Below, piece after piece: positions 54,929 through 62,449 of a stretch of 64,000 nucleotides of DNA (position 1 is the first letter of the stretch; every line of letters begins with the position of its first letter). Location: positions 1,182,074 through 1,246,073 of the forward strand of contig FN543093.2 in assembly GCA_000027065.2 (NCBI GenBank), in the 5' to 3' direction. The position numbers and the translations under genes were made by a program. Source of the stretch: Cronobacter turicensis z3032. GTDB taxonomy: Bacteria; Pseudomonadota; Gammaproteobacteria; Enterobacterales; Enterobacteriaceae. The notes under the pieces are model-generated. The model saw only the letters and a program-made list of their open reading frames with translations. It had not been told where the DNA came from and searched no databases.

Positions 54929-54953
54929 AAGGTCGCCAAATGGCGGCCTTTTC
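54929..54953 (+). terminator. Terminator-like hairpin before tail tube gene
   Basis: Stem AAGGTCGCC/GGCGGCCTT with loop AAAT and four T. Same arms as the hairpin at 50371-50394. Confidence 0.65.
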
Positions 54954-54974
54954 ATTTTAAAGAGGTAAGTAAAT

Positions 54975-55469
54975 ATGCAAGGCTGCTCTACTGATAACAG
55001 TAAGCTTTTTGGTCGCGCGGTTGTGCTAGAGGTGGCTCTTGGATGCCCTGATACCGTCCCTCCAGAAAGCGAGCGAAAAGCGCTCATGGCTGGGACATCA
55101 AAGGGATTCGACTTTAGCCCAAACACGGTAACAAGCGATGCTGATGACACCAAAGGTTACGTCGAAAACATCGTGACCAACTCGGATTTTACAGTCAGTT
55201 TCGAAGGCGAGGTCCGCAAACAGGACAAGCTCGATCAGTTCGGAGTTGGTCGTTTCGTAAAGTATTACAACGATGAAGTAAAGGCCGGTAGACAGCCGAC
55301 TATCTGGATTTTTATGGACTACGGCCCGATCACAATACAGGGTTACATGGTCATCACCGCGCTCAGCTCTGACGGTGGTAGTAATGACATTGTAACGCTT
55401 TCCACCGAGTTCAAGGTTTCGGATTCCGACACAATCCAGATCATCGAAAACAACGAGCCTTCCAGCTAA
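54975..55469 (+). CDS. Major tail tube protein
   Basis: 164 residues. Beta-rich with KGFDFSPNTVTSDADDTKGYVENIVTNSDFTVSFEGEVRKQDKLDQFG, the TP901-1/lambda gpV-like tail tube pattern. It polymerises into the tail tube. It is followed at once by glycosyltransferase-like genes rather than tail chaperones. Confidence 0.82.
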   Translation: MQGCSTDNSKLFGRAVVLEVALGCPDTVPPESERKALMAGTSKGFDFSPNTVTSDADDTKGYVENIVTNSDFTVSFEGEVRKQDKLDQFGVGRFVKYYNDEVKAGRQPTIWIFMDYGPITIQGYMVITALSSDGGSNDIVTLSTEFKVSDSDTIQIIENNEPSS

Positions 55470-55508
55470 AACACAGCGGGGCGCAAGCCCCCTTTCTGAG
55501 ACAGAGAT

Positions 55509-56960
55509 ATGCAGGTTCTGATAAACGGAATTGCTTACGAGCCAGCCTCCGCGCGCTCATCTGGTATTGCCATCACCACTCATAACCGGCCAGACGTTCT
55601 GGCACGCGCTCTTGAGCAGCACCAGAAGCATCTACCACCCGGCGCAGTTGTTGTGATTGTCGATGATGGCTCTGCTCCGGCTGCCGTAGCGCCAGAATAC
55701 GCACGGCTCATACGTCATGAACAATCACAGGGAATCGTGGCATCCAAAAACGCCAGCATTGAAGCCCTGATTGATGCCGGTTGCGAACACCTCTTCCTGT
55801 GGGATGATGACGCATGGCCAATTGCTGATGGCTGGCACATTCCGTATATCGAATCTCCTGAGCCTCATCTGGCATATCAGTTTCTCGACCTGGCTGGCCC
55901 ACGCAAGCTGAATGACCTTTCAGTCCTGTACCGCGATGAAAAACACATCGCCTACACCGGCCAGCGCGGCGTGATGCTCTATTACCACCGCAGTGCGATT
56001 GAAAGGATCGGCGGGTTCGACCCGGTTTACGGGCGCGGGATGTATGAGCATTCAGACCTCGCATTGCGCATTCATAATGCAGGGCTTACCTCATGGGCAT
56101 ATGCAGACGTTATCGGCTCTGAGAAGCTGATTTACTCTCTGGATGAGCATGAGTCGGTAGAGCGGTCAGTACCCAAGCAAGAACGCGAGCGTCAGGTCAG
56201 CAACAACGTAAAGATTCACAACGAGCGCCGAGACACGGGCTACACAGGATGGGCACCGTACCGCAGACAGCGCAATGCCGTCATCACAACCTTGCTGACC
56301 AGTCATCCTGACCCGCAGCGAGGAACCAGGATGAAGCCAGAGCAATCGCTTGTCTCCAGGTGGTCAGAATCGATTAAAGGTGCCGATGCGGTCATTCTCG
56401 CTGACGAGTTTGAATACTCACATCCAGGCCAGACGACGGTGCGCGTGCCTGTTGTCGATATGAACGTTTATTTCCGGCGCTGGCTGCATATCTGGCAGCA
56501 CCTGCGAGACCATCCTGAATATCAGTTCGTCTGGTGTACCGACGGCACAGATGTCGAGATGCTTCGCGATCCGTGGAATGAGATGCATCCGGGCGTGATT
56601 TATGTCGGTTCTGAGCCAAAGACATATTCCGATGAATGGGCCATCAAAAACCATCCCGAGCGCGTATATCAGTCATTCCTGAAGCAGTACGCCAGCGACA
56701 CAATGTTGAACGCCGGATTACTTGGCGGGTTAAGAGAAGATGTCATGGAGTTTGCTCACCGCATCGTGCGGCTTTTCTACCGCATCGAGTCAGAACGCTT
56801 CTGGAAGAAAGAAGGGGCGGCGAGGGCAGTAGGCGACATGATGGCATTCGGTATCGTGGCGAAGTCGTTCGGTGACCGAGTGATTAACGGCCCGAAAGTG
56901 CATACGGTGTTTAAGACCAACGGCATCGGCAAGGAAACAGCATGGTGGCAGCACAAGTGA
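55509..56960 (+). CDS. Two-domain glycosyltransferase-like protein
   Basis: 483 residues. The N-terminal domain (about 18-250) is a GT-A fold, family 2 type: AITTHNRPD (21-29), VDDGS (51-55), GIVASKNASI (75-84), WDDDAWP (98-104, DxD), GGFDPVY and EHSDLALRI. The second domain (about 258-483) begins again with a beta strand (VITTLLTSHPDP) and has its own WCTDGTDVEM (342-351) DxD-like motif. No signal peptide or membrane segment. It lies between tail tube and tail chaperone genes and overlaps a third transferase-like gene, so a virion protein is the likely acceptor; this is inferred. Confidence 0.8.
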   Translation: MQVLINGIAYEPASARSSGIAITTHNRPDVLARALEQHQKHLPPGAVVVIVDDGSAPAAVAPEYARLIRHEQSQGIVASKNASIEALIDAGCEHLFLWDDDAWPIADGWHIPYIESPEPHLAYQFLDLAGPRKLNDLSVLYRDEKHIAYTGQRGVMLYYHRSAIERIGGFDPVYGRGMYEHSDLALRIHNAGLTSWAYADVIGSEKLIYSLDEHESVERSVPKQERERQVSNNVKIHNERRDTGYTGWAPYRRQRNAVITTLLTSHPDPQRGTRMKPEQSLVSRWSESIKGADAVILADEFEYSHPGQTTVRVPVVDMNVYFRRWLHIWQHLRDHPEYQFVWCTDGTDVEMLRDPWNEMHPGVIYVGSEPKTYSDEWAIKNHPERVYQSFLKQYASDTMLNAGLLGGLREDVMEFAHRIVRLFYRIESERFWKKEGAARAVGDMMAFGIVAKSFGDRVINGPKVHTVFKTNGIGKETAWWQHK

Positions 56961-57535
56961 CATTCGCGGTGGTAGGTCATCACCGACGCGCTGAACAGGC
57001 TCACAGGCTTGCCGAGAGCCTTAATGCGCGGCTTTTTATCGATGATGCCGACCACGGTGCCAACTGGAATCACCTTAGAGCCGTTAAGTGGGCTTCCGGC
57101 CAGTCAGCGCGAGTGGTCGTGCTGGAAGATGATGCCCAGCCGGTAGATGGCTTTGCAGGTCTTGCGGCTGAATGGTGCGCCAGATTCCCTGATGAGCTAA
57201 TCAGTTTTTACCTCGGCACCGGTCGCCCGCCGCAGTATCAGCAGCAGATTGCTGAACGTCTTATTGCTGCTGACAAGTGCCGCGCTGATTACATCACCCT
57301 GAACAGACTGATTCACGGGGTCTGCTATGCGCTGCCAGCCAGCGGAATTAACCGCATCCTGATGAACTGGAGCCAGCGAAAGCCGGCAGATTATGCCCTC
57401 GGCGACGCATGGGGAAGGGATGTTATTTACCCTTGCTACTCCCTCATAGACCATGCCGACGAGATGCCAGTGGAAAAGGCTTTTGATGGCCTGCCGAGAA
57501 CAGAGAGGAGAAGAGCGTGGAGGCTTTACCGGTGA
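56942..57535 (+). CDS. Glycosyltransferase-like protein, GT25-like
   Basis: 197 residues; AAGGA before the ATG inside the end of the previous gene. VVVLEDDAQPVDGF (58-71) and GVCYALPASGINRIL (126-140), then DYALGDAWGRDVI, are in the order seen in GT25 (LPS-type) transferases. Too short for a membrane enzyme; no signal peptide. It probably works with the preceding protein. Confidence 0.7.
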   Translation: MVAAQVTFAVVGHHRRAEQAHRLAESLNARLFIDDADHGANWNHLRAVKWASGQSARVVVLEDDAQPVDGFAGLAAEWCARFPDELISFYLGTGRPPQYQQQIAERLIAADKCRADYITLNRLIHGVCYALPASGINRILMNWSQRKPADYALGDAWGRDVIYPCYSLIDHADEMPVEKAFDGLPRTERRRAWRLYR

Positions 57536-58248
57536 ATACCCCGCTTAAAGAGATTGGCGAGTGCCTAATCAGCGTTGACGGTGAGGATTACTTCTTCCGG
57601 CCGTCATTTGCGAACATGTCACGCATTGGTGAGCCAGAAGAAATAGTGCAGGTGTTTTACGACCTGCACAACGATGAAGTAACCAGCCTGGTGAGTCGAG
57701 CCGTTGAGGCTTACGGATACGTTCCGCAATGGCTGATAAGCCACATCAAAAGCACCAGTTACGGTCGAAAAGCTTTTCTCGCTTCAGTGGTTGTTCTCAA
57801 TGCATGTTGTGACAAAGACGCTGGCCCGTTGACCGGCGTATTCCATCCATCGAAAGGCAACGGGCGCACATTCAAGATTCGCAAAGGCGCGCTGCCTGAA
57901 TCTGACATGCTGCTGATTGCGCAGTCGCTGATAACACATGGTGTTATCGGAAAGGCTAAGGTTCGCAGGCTCCAAAGGCATGAAAACGGGGAGACCAGCA
58001 CTGAGTTCCGCGCCGTCAATTACATCGTGGCCGCGCAGGCGCATTTCGGCATGACTGAACAGGAAGCAGGGAATCTGACGATGACCAAATTTCAGATGCT
58101 GCTGGCAACGAAATACCCTGAGCAGAAAGGCTTTACTCGAGAAGAGTACGATCAAGTAGCAGATGATTATCTTGCCAAGAAGGCCAAGCGCCTGACTGGG
58201 AAAAACTCATCAGCGCAAGCTGTCGCAATTAATGTCGGCGCTGGTTGA
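57517..58248 (+). CDS. Tail assembly chaperone candidate
   Basis: 243 residues from a GTG with GAGGAG upstream, overlapping the previous gene by 19 bases. Begins with a beta-rich part (IGECLISVDGEDYFFRPSFANMSRIGEPEEIVQVFYDL) typical of proteins encoded just before tape measure genes. I see no second frame to give a lambda G/GT-type frameshift product. Assignment by position and composition. Confidence 0.6.
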   Translation: MEALPVNTPLKEIGECLISVDGEDYFFRPSFANMSRIGEPEEIVQVFYDLHNDEVTSLVSRAVEAYGYVPQWLISHIKSTSYGRKAFLASVVVLNACCDKDAGPLTGVFHPSKGNGRTFKIRKGALPESDMLLIAQSLITHGVIGKAKVRRLQRHENGETSTEFRAVNYIVAAQAHFGMTEQEAGNLTMTKFQMLLATKYPEQKGFTREEYDQVADDYLAKKAKRLTGKNSSAQAVAINVGAG

Positions 58249-58272
58249 TAAATAAACAACTCCTGGTAGGAT
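58245..58272 (+). promoter_or_regulatory. Candidate promoter of the exported small protein
   Basis: -35 TTGATA (58245-58250), 16-base spacer, -10 TAGGAT (58267-58272), 25 bases upstream of the ATG at 58297. An independent promoter in the late operon marks a gene expressed in the lysogen. Confidence 0.5.
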
Positions 58273-58296
58273 TTAATTATCTGACAGGGGATAGAT

Positions 58297-58578
58297 ATGA
58301 ATAAATACGTATTGCTGGCTGCTTTGTTCGCATCGACAGTCCATGCAGAAGGTGAGATGAGAGCTACCTTGCAATCAGCTGAATCAGCTATTTGTCGTGA
58401 CAATGCTAACAAGGCTCAATGCGTAGTTGCAGTTCAGAAGCTTATGTATGCTGTTAATAAGGTCACCGAGTTGAACGAGAACTGTAAGAAATCGAGCGGT
58501 GATTTCGGAATCCAGCAGCAGTGCAAGCAGTCTGATGAGGCAATAGGCTACATAAACAGCCTTGGCAATAAACAATAA
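58297..58578 (+). CDS. Exported small protein, probable moron
   Basis: 93 residues. Signal peptide MNKYVLLAALFASTVHA, cleaved before EGEMRA; no lipobox. The mature part (76 residues) has four Cys (AICRDNANKAQCVVAV, ENCKK, QQQCKQ) that could form two disulfides. It is bounded by its own candidate promoter and a strong terminator, and its AT-richer codons differ from the tail genes. It may act in the periplasm, for example in superinfection exclusion; not recognised. Confidence 0.75.
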   Translation: MNKYVLLAALFASTVHAEGEMRATLQSAESAICRDNANKAQCVVAVQKLMYAVNKVTELNENCKKSSGDFGIQQQCKQSDEAIGYINSLGNKQ

Positions 58579-58580
58579 CT

Positions 58581-58603
58581 AACCCGCTCCGGCGGGTTTT
58601 TTT
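58581..58603 (+). terminator. Terminator after the exported protein gene
   Basis: Perfect stem AACCCGC/GCGGGTT with loop TCCG and seven T, between the exported protein gene and the tape measure gene. Confidence 0.88.
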
Positions 58604-58619
58604 ATGGCCGGAGAAAAGC

Positions 58620-61121
58620 ATGGCAGGCGCAGAGAATGCCGGAAGTATCGTTTATGAAGTAAGTGCCGATGTAGCGCCATTATTACAGGGCGGGCGACAA
58701 GTAAACCGGGTGCTTAGTGAGATTGAGGCTGCGTTAGACGAAAACATTGCCCAGTTTAAAAAGCTGGAGACAAATGTTAATGCTACAGCTCAGTCTGTAA
58801 GCGCCGCTACACGCAGCATGGGAAATATGCGTGGTGTCTTCGGACAGCTAGGTTATCAGATCCAGGACGTTGCCGTTCAGCTCCAGATGGGACAGAACGC
58901 CATGATGGTGTTTGCCCAGCAGGGTTCTCAGATAGCGTCTATTTTTGGCCCAGGTGGTGCTATCGCAGGTGCGATTATTGCCATCACGGGCGCGCTGGCA
59001 GGCGCTTTGCTTCCATCTTTATTCAGCTCCAAAGACGCAACCAAAGAGCTGGAAACGGCGCAAAAAGCGTTAGCTGATACCGTTGTTAGGACAGATTCCG
59101 GGGTCAGTGCTCTATCAGAAAAGATTCAACGTCTTGCAGCCGTAAGCTCTGATGCCGCTAAAGCGCAGATTGCCGTCGCAATGACAGATGCGCAAAAAGC
59201 TATCAGCGCTGCGGGCGGGGCAATTTCAGATCAGATTAACGACATAGGAACCTGGCGTAATAGTATGTCAGCAGCAGAAAGCCAGCTGACGACACTTGAG
59301 GGTAAAGGCGTTGATGTGTCTACGGCACTCAAGGAATTGGGCGGAAGTTATGCGGGTAACATTGCTGGCATTAACATTCTGAATAACGTTACCAATTCCA
59401 TGGCAGAGACGTTTGGCATTACTCAGACGCAGGCCGTAGGTCTGGTAAAAGTGTTCCGCGACCTTCAAAAAGAGCCTACTGCAGAGAAAATGCAAGCCGC
59501 AGCTTCAGCCCTTTCCTCTCTCAGTGAACAAACTGGTTATGCCAATCCTAAACTCAACGAACTAACTAACGTAGTCAACCAAAACTACGTTTCTGCAGCA
59601 AACGCTACTGATGCAATTAACGTACTGAAGAACGCACTTAGCAACCTCACTGGCGCTACTGAAGCCTCTAAACAAGCGCTGTCAGGCAACGCGGAACAAC
59701 TTAATAAGCTAGTAGAAGCAGCAAAAAATGAAGCCGCTACCGTCGGATTCAGTGCCAGACAGAGAGCCAAATATGTGGCAGGACTCTTGGGTGCTAATGA
59801 AGCTGAAATTAAAGCGCTAGATTCCAGTTATGACCGAATAGAGGCTTATGAGAAAGAGCAGCAGGCTCTAAAAGATCAGGAAAAAGAGCAGAAGAAAGCA
59901 GCTTCAGAGGCAGAGGCGGCGGCCAAACGTTCCGCCTCTGCGCAACAGCAGGTTGTTAATCAGCTTGACCAGTTGGCGGATAAATACCAAATAGCAGTTC
60001 TTGAGCAGCGCGGGATGGGGCGCGAGGCCGCCGTACTTGCAGCCCAGCAGCAGCTGGGAGCTGCGGCATCTCAACAGCAGGCTCAACAGGCTGGGGAGCT
60101 TGCTGGAAAACTCTATGATGTCGCTCAGGCCACAAAAGCGGCAAAGGAAGAGGAGCAGAAGCGGAAAGAGGCAAGCCAGAACTTCGATGCTATCCGAGGA
60201 CAAGTTTCGCCAGTTGCCTCCGCAGATAACGCCTACCAAAAGCAGCTTGAGCAGCTAAACCAGTACGCAACACTTTACCCGCAAAGAATTGCTGAAGTCG
60301 AAGCGGTAAGAGCCTCCATTGAAGACCAGTATCGACAAAGAAGAATTGAAGCAATGTGGGATGAATGGTCTCAGCAAAGTGCAGCAACAGAAGCGGCATC
60401 AGCAGCTTTTACTGCATTTGGCAACAACGCGTCAAATGCGCTTACTGGGATAATCACTGGAAGCATGACTGCCAGTGATGCCTTGCGTTCAATTGGGAAC
60501 ACTGTTCTTAACAGCGTCATTAACACCTTTGTGCAGATGGGCGTTGAATGGGCTAAAAACGCAATTCTTGGAGCCACTACTCAGCAGGCAGCGATAGCAG
60601 CAACTACAGCTACCCAGGTCGGCGCTCTTGCCACCACAACGGCGGCAAGCACCGCATCAGCAGCAGCCACGACAGCGGCATGGACACCTGCGGCAATAGT
60701 TGCATCAATCGGTTCATTCGGTGGTGCCGCTGCGGTTGGGCTTGGCGCTGTCGTAGCAGCACTCGCCCTATCTGGTAAGCGCAAAAACGGCGGCCCGGTA
60801 TCAGCGGGTGGGATGTATCAGGTAGGCGAGGGAGGAATGCCGGAGATTTACCAGGCCAGCACCGGGAAGCAGTACATGATCCCTGGGGATAACGGGCGCG
60901 TTATCAGCAATAAGGACATTTCTTCTGCCGGGGCTGGGAGTAATGGTGTAGTTATTAATGTCAACAACTACACAGGGGCGGATGTGCAGACACGAACCAG
61001 AAACGATAACGGAAATCAGGTTATCGATTTGTTCATTCAGGACGTAGAGACTGGCGGTCCGATGTCCTCCACGCTTGAGTCAACCTACGGACTTTCACGG
61101 CAGGCAAATGGAGACTACTAA
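58620..61121 (+). CDS. Tail tape measure protein
   Basis: 833 residues. Long helical regions (for example 330-560, Gln/Ala/Glu-rich coiled coil), hydrophobic stretches near 115-140 and 690-720, and a C-terminal RKNGGPVSAGGMYQVGEGG...GRVISNKDI module shared by lambda gpH-type proteins. It sets tail length and helps DNA pass the membrane. GGAG before the ATG. Confidence 0.93.
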   Translation: MAGAENAGSIVYEVSADVAPLLQGGRQVNRVLSEIEAALDENIAQFKKLETNVNATAQSVSAATRSMGNMRGVFGQLGYQIQDVAVQLQMGQNAMMVFAQQGSQIASIFGPGGAIAGAIIAITGALAGALLPSLFSSKDATKELETAQKALADTVVRTDSGVSALSEKIQRLAAVSSDAAKAQIAVAMTDAQKAISAAGGAISDQINDIGTWRNSMSAAESQLTTLEGKGVDVSTALKELGGSYAGNIAGINILNNVTNSMAETFGITQTQAVGLVKVFRDLQKEPTAEKMQAAASALSSLSEQTGYANPKLNELTNVVNQNYVSAANATDAINVLKNALSNLTGATEASKQALSGNAEQLNKLVEAAKNEAATVGFSARQRAKYVAGLLGANEAEIKALDSSYDRIEAYEKEQQALKDQEKEQKKAASEAEAAAKRSASAQQQVVNQLDQLADKYQIAVLEQRGMGREAAVLAAQQQLGAAASQQQAQQAGELAGKLYDVAQATKAAKEEEQKRKEASQNFDAIRGQVSPVASADNAYQKQLEQLNQYATLYPQRIAEVEAVRASIEDQYRQRRIEAMWDEWSQQSAATEAASAAFTAFGNNASNALTGIITGSMTASDALRSIGNTVLNSVINTFVQMGVEWAKNAILGATTQQAAIAATTATQVGALATTTAASTASAAATTAAWTPAAIVASIGSFGGAAAVGLGAVVAALALSGKRKNGGPVSAGGMYQVGEGGMPEIYQASTGKQYMIPGDNGRVISNKDISSAGAGSNGVVINVNNYTGADVQTRTRNDNGNQVIDLFIQDVETGGPMSSTLESTYGLSRQANGDY

Positions 61122-61603
61122 TGGCCGAAGTCAAATACCCGCCATTTCTGCCGCTGCCACAGCGCGCAAACATGAATATGACGCAGGATACCAGCTTCAG
61201 GCAGAGCAATCCTGCTGTTGGCCCAGCGGTGTTCACACCGATAACTACCGACCTTAAAACGTCCTGGAACCTTAACTGGATTTTTACACTGGCGGAGGCC
61301 GAGCGGTTTAAATCATGGCTAAGATCCCCTAACTACTGCAACCGAGGTCAGGAATGGTTTGATATGCCGATTGACCTTGGAGACACGCAAGGTGTTCAGG
61401 TGCAAGAAGTGCATTTCATCACAATGCCTGTTCAGACCAGTAAAAACGGCAGTACTGTTACATGGTCAGCAGACATAATTTGCAACTTCATGCAGGACGT
61501 TACGGAAGATTACGACGACTGGATTATAAACGCTCAGCCAGATGCTGGTTACTGGTATGACTTAATAGTTACGGAGATTATCCCAGATGCCAACACTCCG
61601 TGA
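61121..61603 (+). CDS. Minor tail protein, 160 residues
   Basis: ATG overlaps the tape measure stop. Beta-rich with WNLNWIFTLAEAERFKSWLRSPNYCNRGQEWFDMPI, a pattern of small distal tail proteins encoded just after the tape measure. It overlaps the next gene by 17 bases. Exact role unknown. Confidence 0.7.
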   Translation: MAEVKYPPFLPLPQRANMNMTQDTSFRQSNPAVGPAVFTPITTDLKTSWNLNWIFTLAEAERFKSWLRSPNYCNRGQEWFDMPIDLGDTQGVQVQEVHFITMPVQTSKNGSTVTWSADIICNFMQDVTEDYDDWIINAQPDAGYWYDLIVTEIIPDANTP

Positions 61604-62057
61604 ATGGAAAGAACGTCGACCGGCGTCAGACCTTAAACAAACAGTGGTGTTTTCGCACCCGGCTTTTGGCACAGATCGTCTGGTGAATAATCTTTTTGTA
61701 CCCGCCACATTTAACGGGCAGATTTACCAGCCAACACGGTTTGATTTTTCTGAGCCGGCACAGGATGGCACTACCACGCTGAACGCAACTATTACATTCG
61801 CAGCTCTGTCACAGGACATCAAGCAGCGCCTGAAATTGTGGCGAGGGGCTGCCCGTATGGAGCCGATATCTTTCAGATACGACATTTGGGAAAATATCGG
61901 CGACAAGATGCCGCTTAAGACCTATTCAATGTTTGTTCGTGATGTGGCTGCTGCTGCAGAAAACGTATCAGTAACTGTAGGCATGACCAACCCTCTTACC
62001 GTAGCCACAAGTATCATTTACACCGTCGAACTGTACCCCGGCCTGAGCAACATCTGA
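61587..62057 (+). CDS. DUF1833-type minor tail protein
   Basis: 156 residues. FSHPAFGTDRLVNNLFVPATFNGQIYQPTRFDFSEP and a beta-rich C-terminus match the DUF1833 family, usually next to the NlpC/P60 tail gene, as here. Probably part of the tail tip. Confidence 0.75.
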   Translation: MPTLREWKERRPASDLKQTVVFSHPAFGTDRLVNNLFVPATFNGQIYQPTRFDFSEPAQDGTTTLNATITFAALSQDIKQRLKLWRGAARMEPISFRYDIWENIGDKMPLKTYSMFVRDVAAAAENVSVTVGMTNPLTVATSIIYTVELYPGLSNI

Positions 62058-62449
62058 TGAATAAAAACGACTTTATCCGGAAGGTTAATCGTCTTCCGTG
62101 GGCTGATCGCGCCTGTAGCTTTGAAGCTGTCGACTGCTGGGGATTAATCGTGCTGTATTTCCGGCACGTCACTGGCATCGAGATTCATCAGACTCCTGAT
62201 TACGAAGCCGGTAGAGACTTCATTACATGCTATGACGGCGAGAGGGTCTTCTGGGTGCCAGGAAATCGCTCAGAAGGGTGCATCGCTGTGTTTTATAGGG
62301 GCGAGCATCCGGATCATGTTGGTGTGGTCATAGATGGCAACCGATGCTTGCATTCGCGGGGGCGGGGAGAGGGGGTGCGAATAGACCCGCTGCCGGTACT
62401 TGAACGAGCATTCACAAAAACGGAGTTTCTAAAGTATGGCGACATATGA
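62057..62449 (+). CDS. NlpC/P60-family tail protein
   Basis: 130 residues. Catalytic triad candidates C27 (VDCWGL), H87 (DHVGVVI) and H99 (CLHS). Corresponds to the peptidase part of lambda gpK: it cuts peptidoglycan stem peptides or works in tail tip assembly. It starts at the last base of the previous gene. Confidence 0.88.
   Translation: MNKNDFIRKVNRLPWADRACSFEAVDCWGLIVLYFRHVTGIEIHQTPDYEAGRDFITCYDGERVFWVPGNRSEGCIAVFYRGEHPDHVGVVIDGNRCLHSRGRGEGVRIDPLPVLERAFTKTEFLKYGDI

Noticed and set aside
58170..58252. Slippery site GGGAAAAAC near the end of the tail chaperone candidate
   Set aside because: The -1 and +1 frames both stop within about 60 bases, so no extended tail protein would result.
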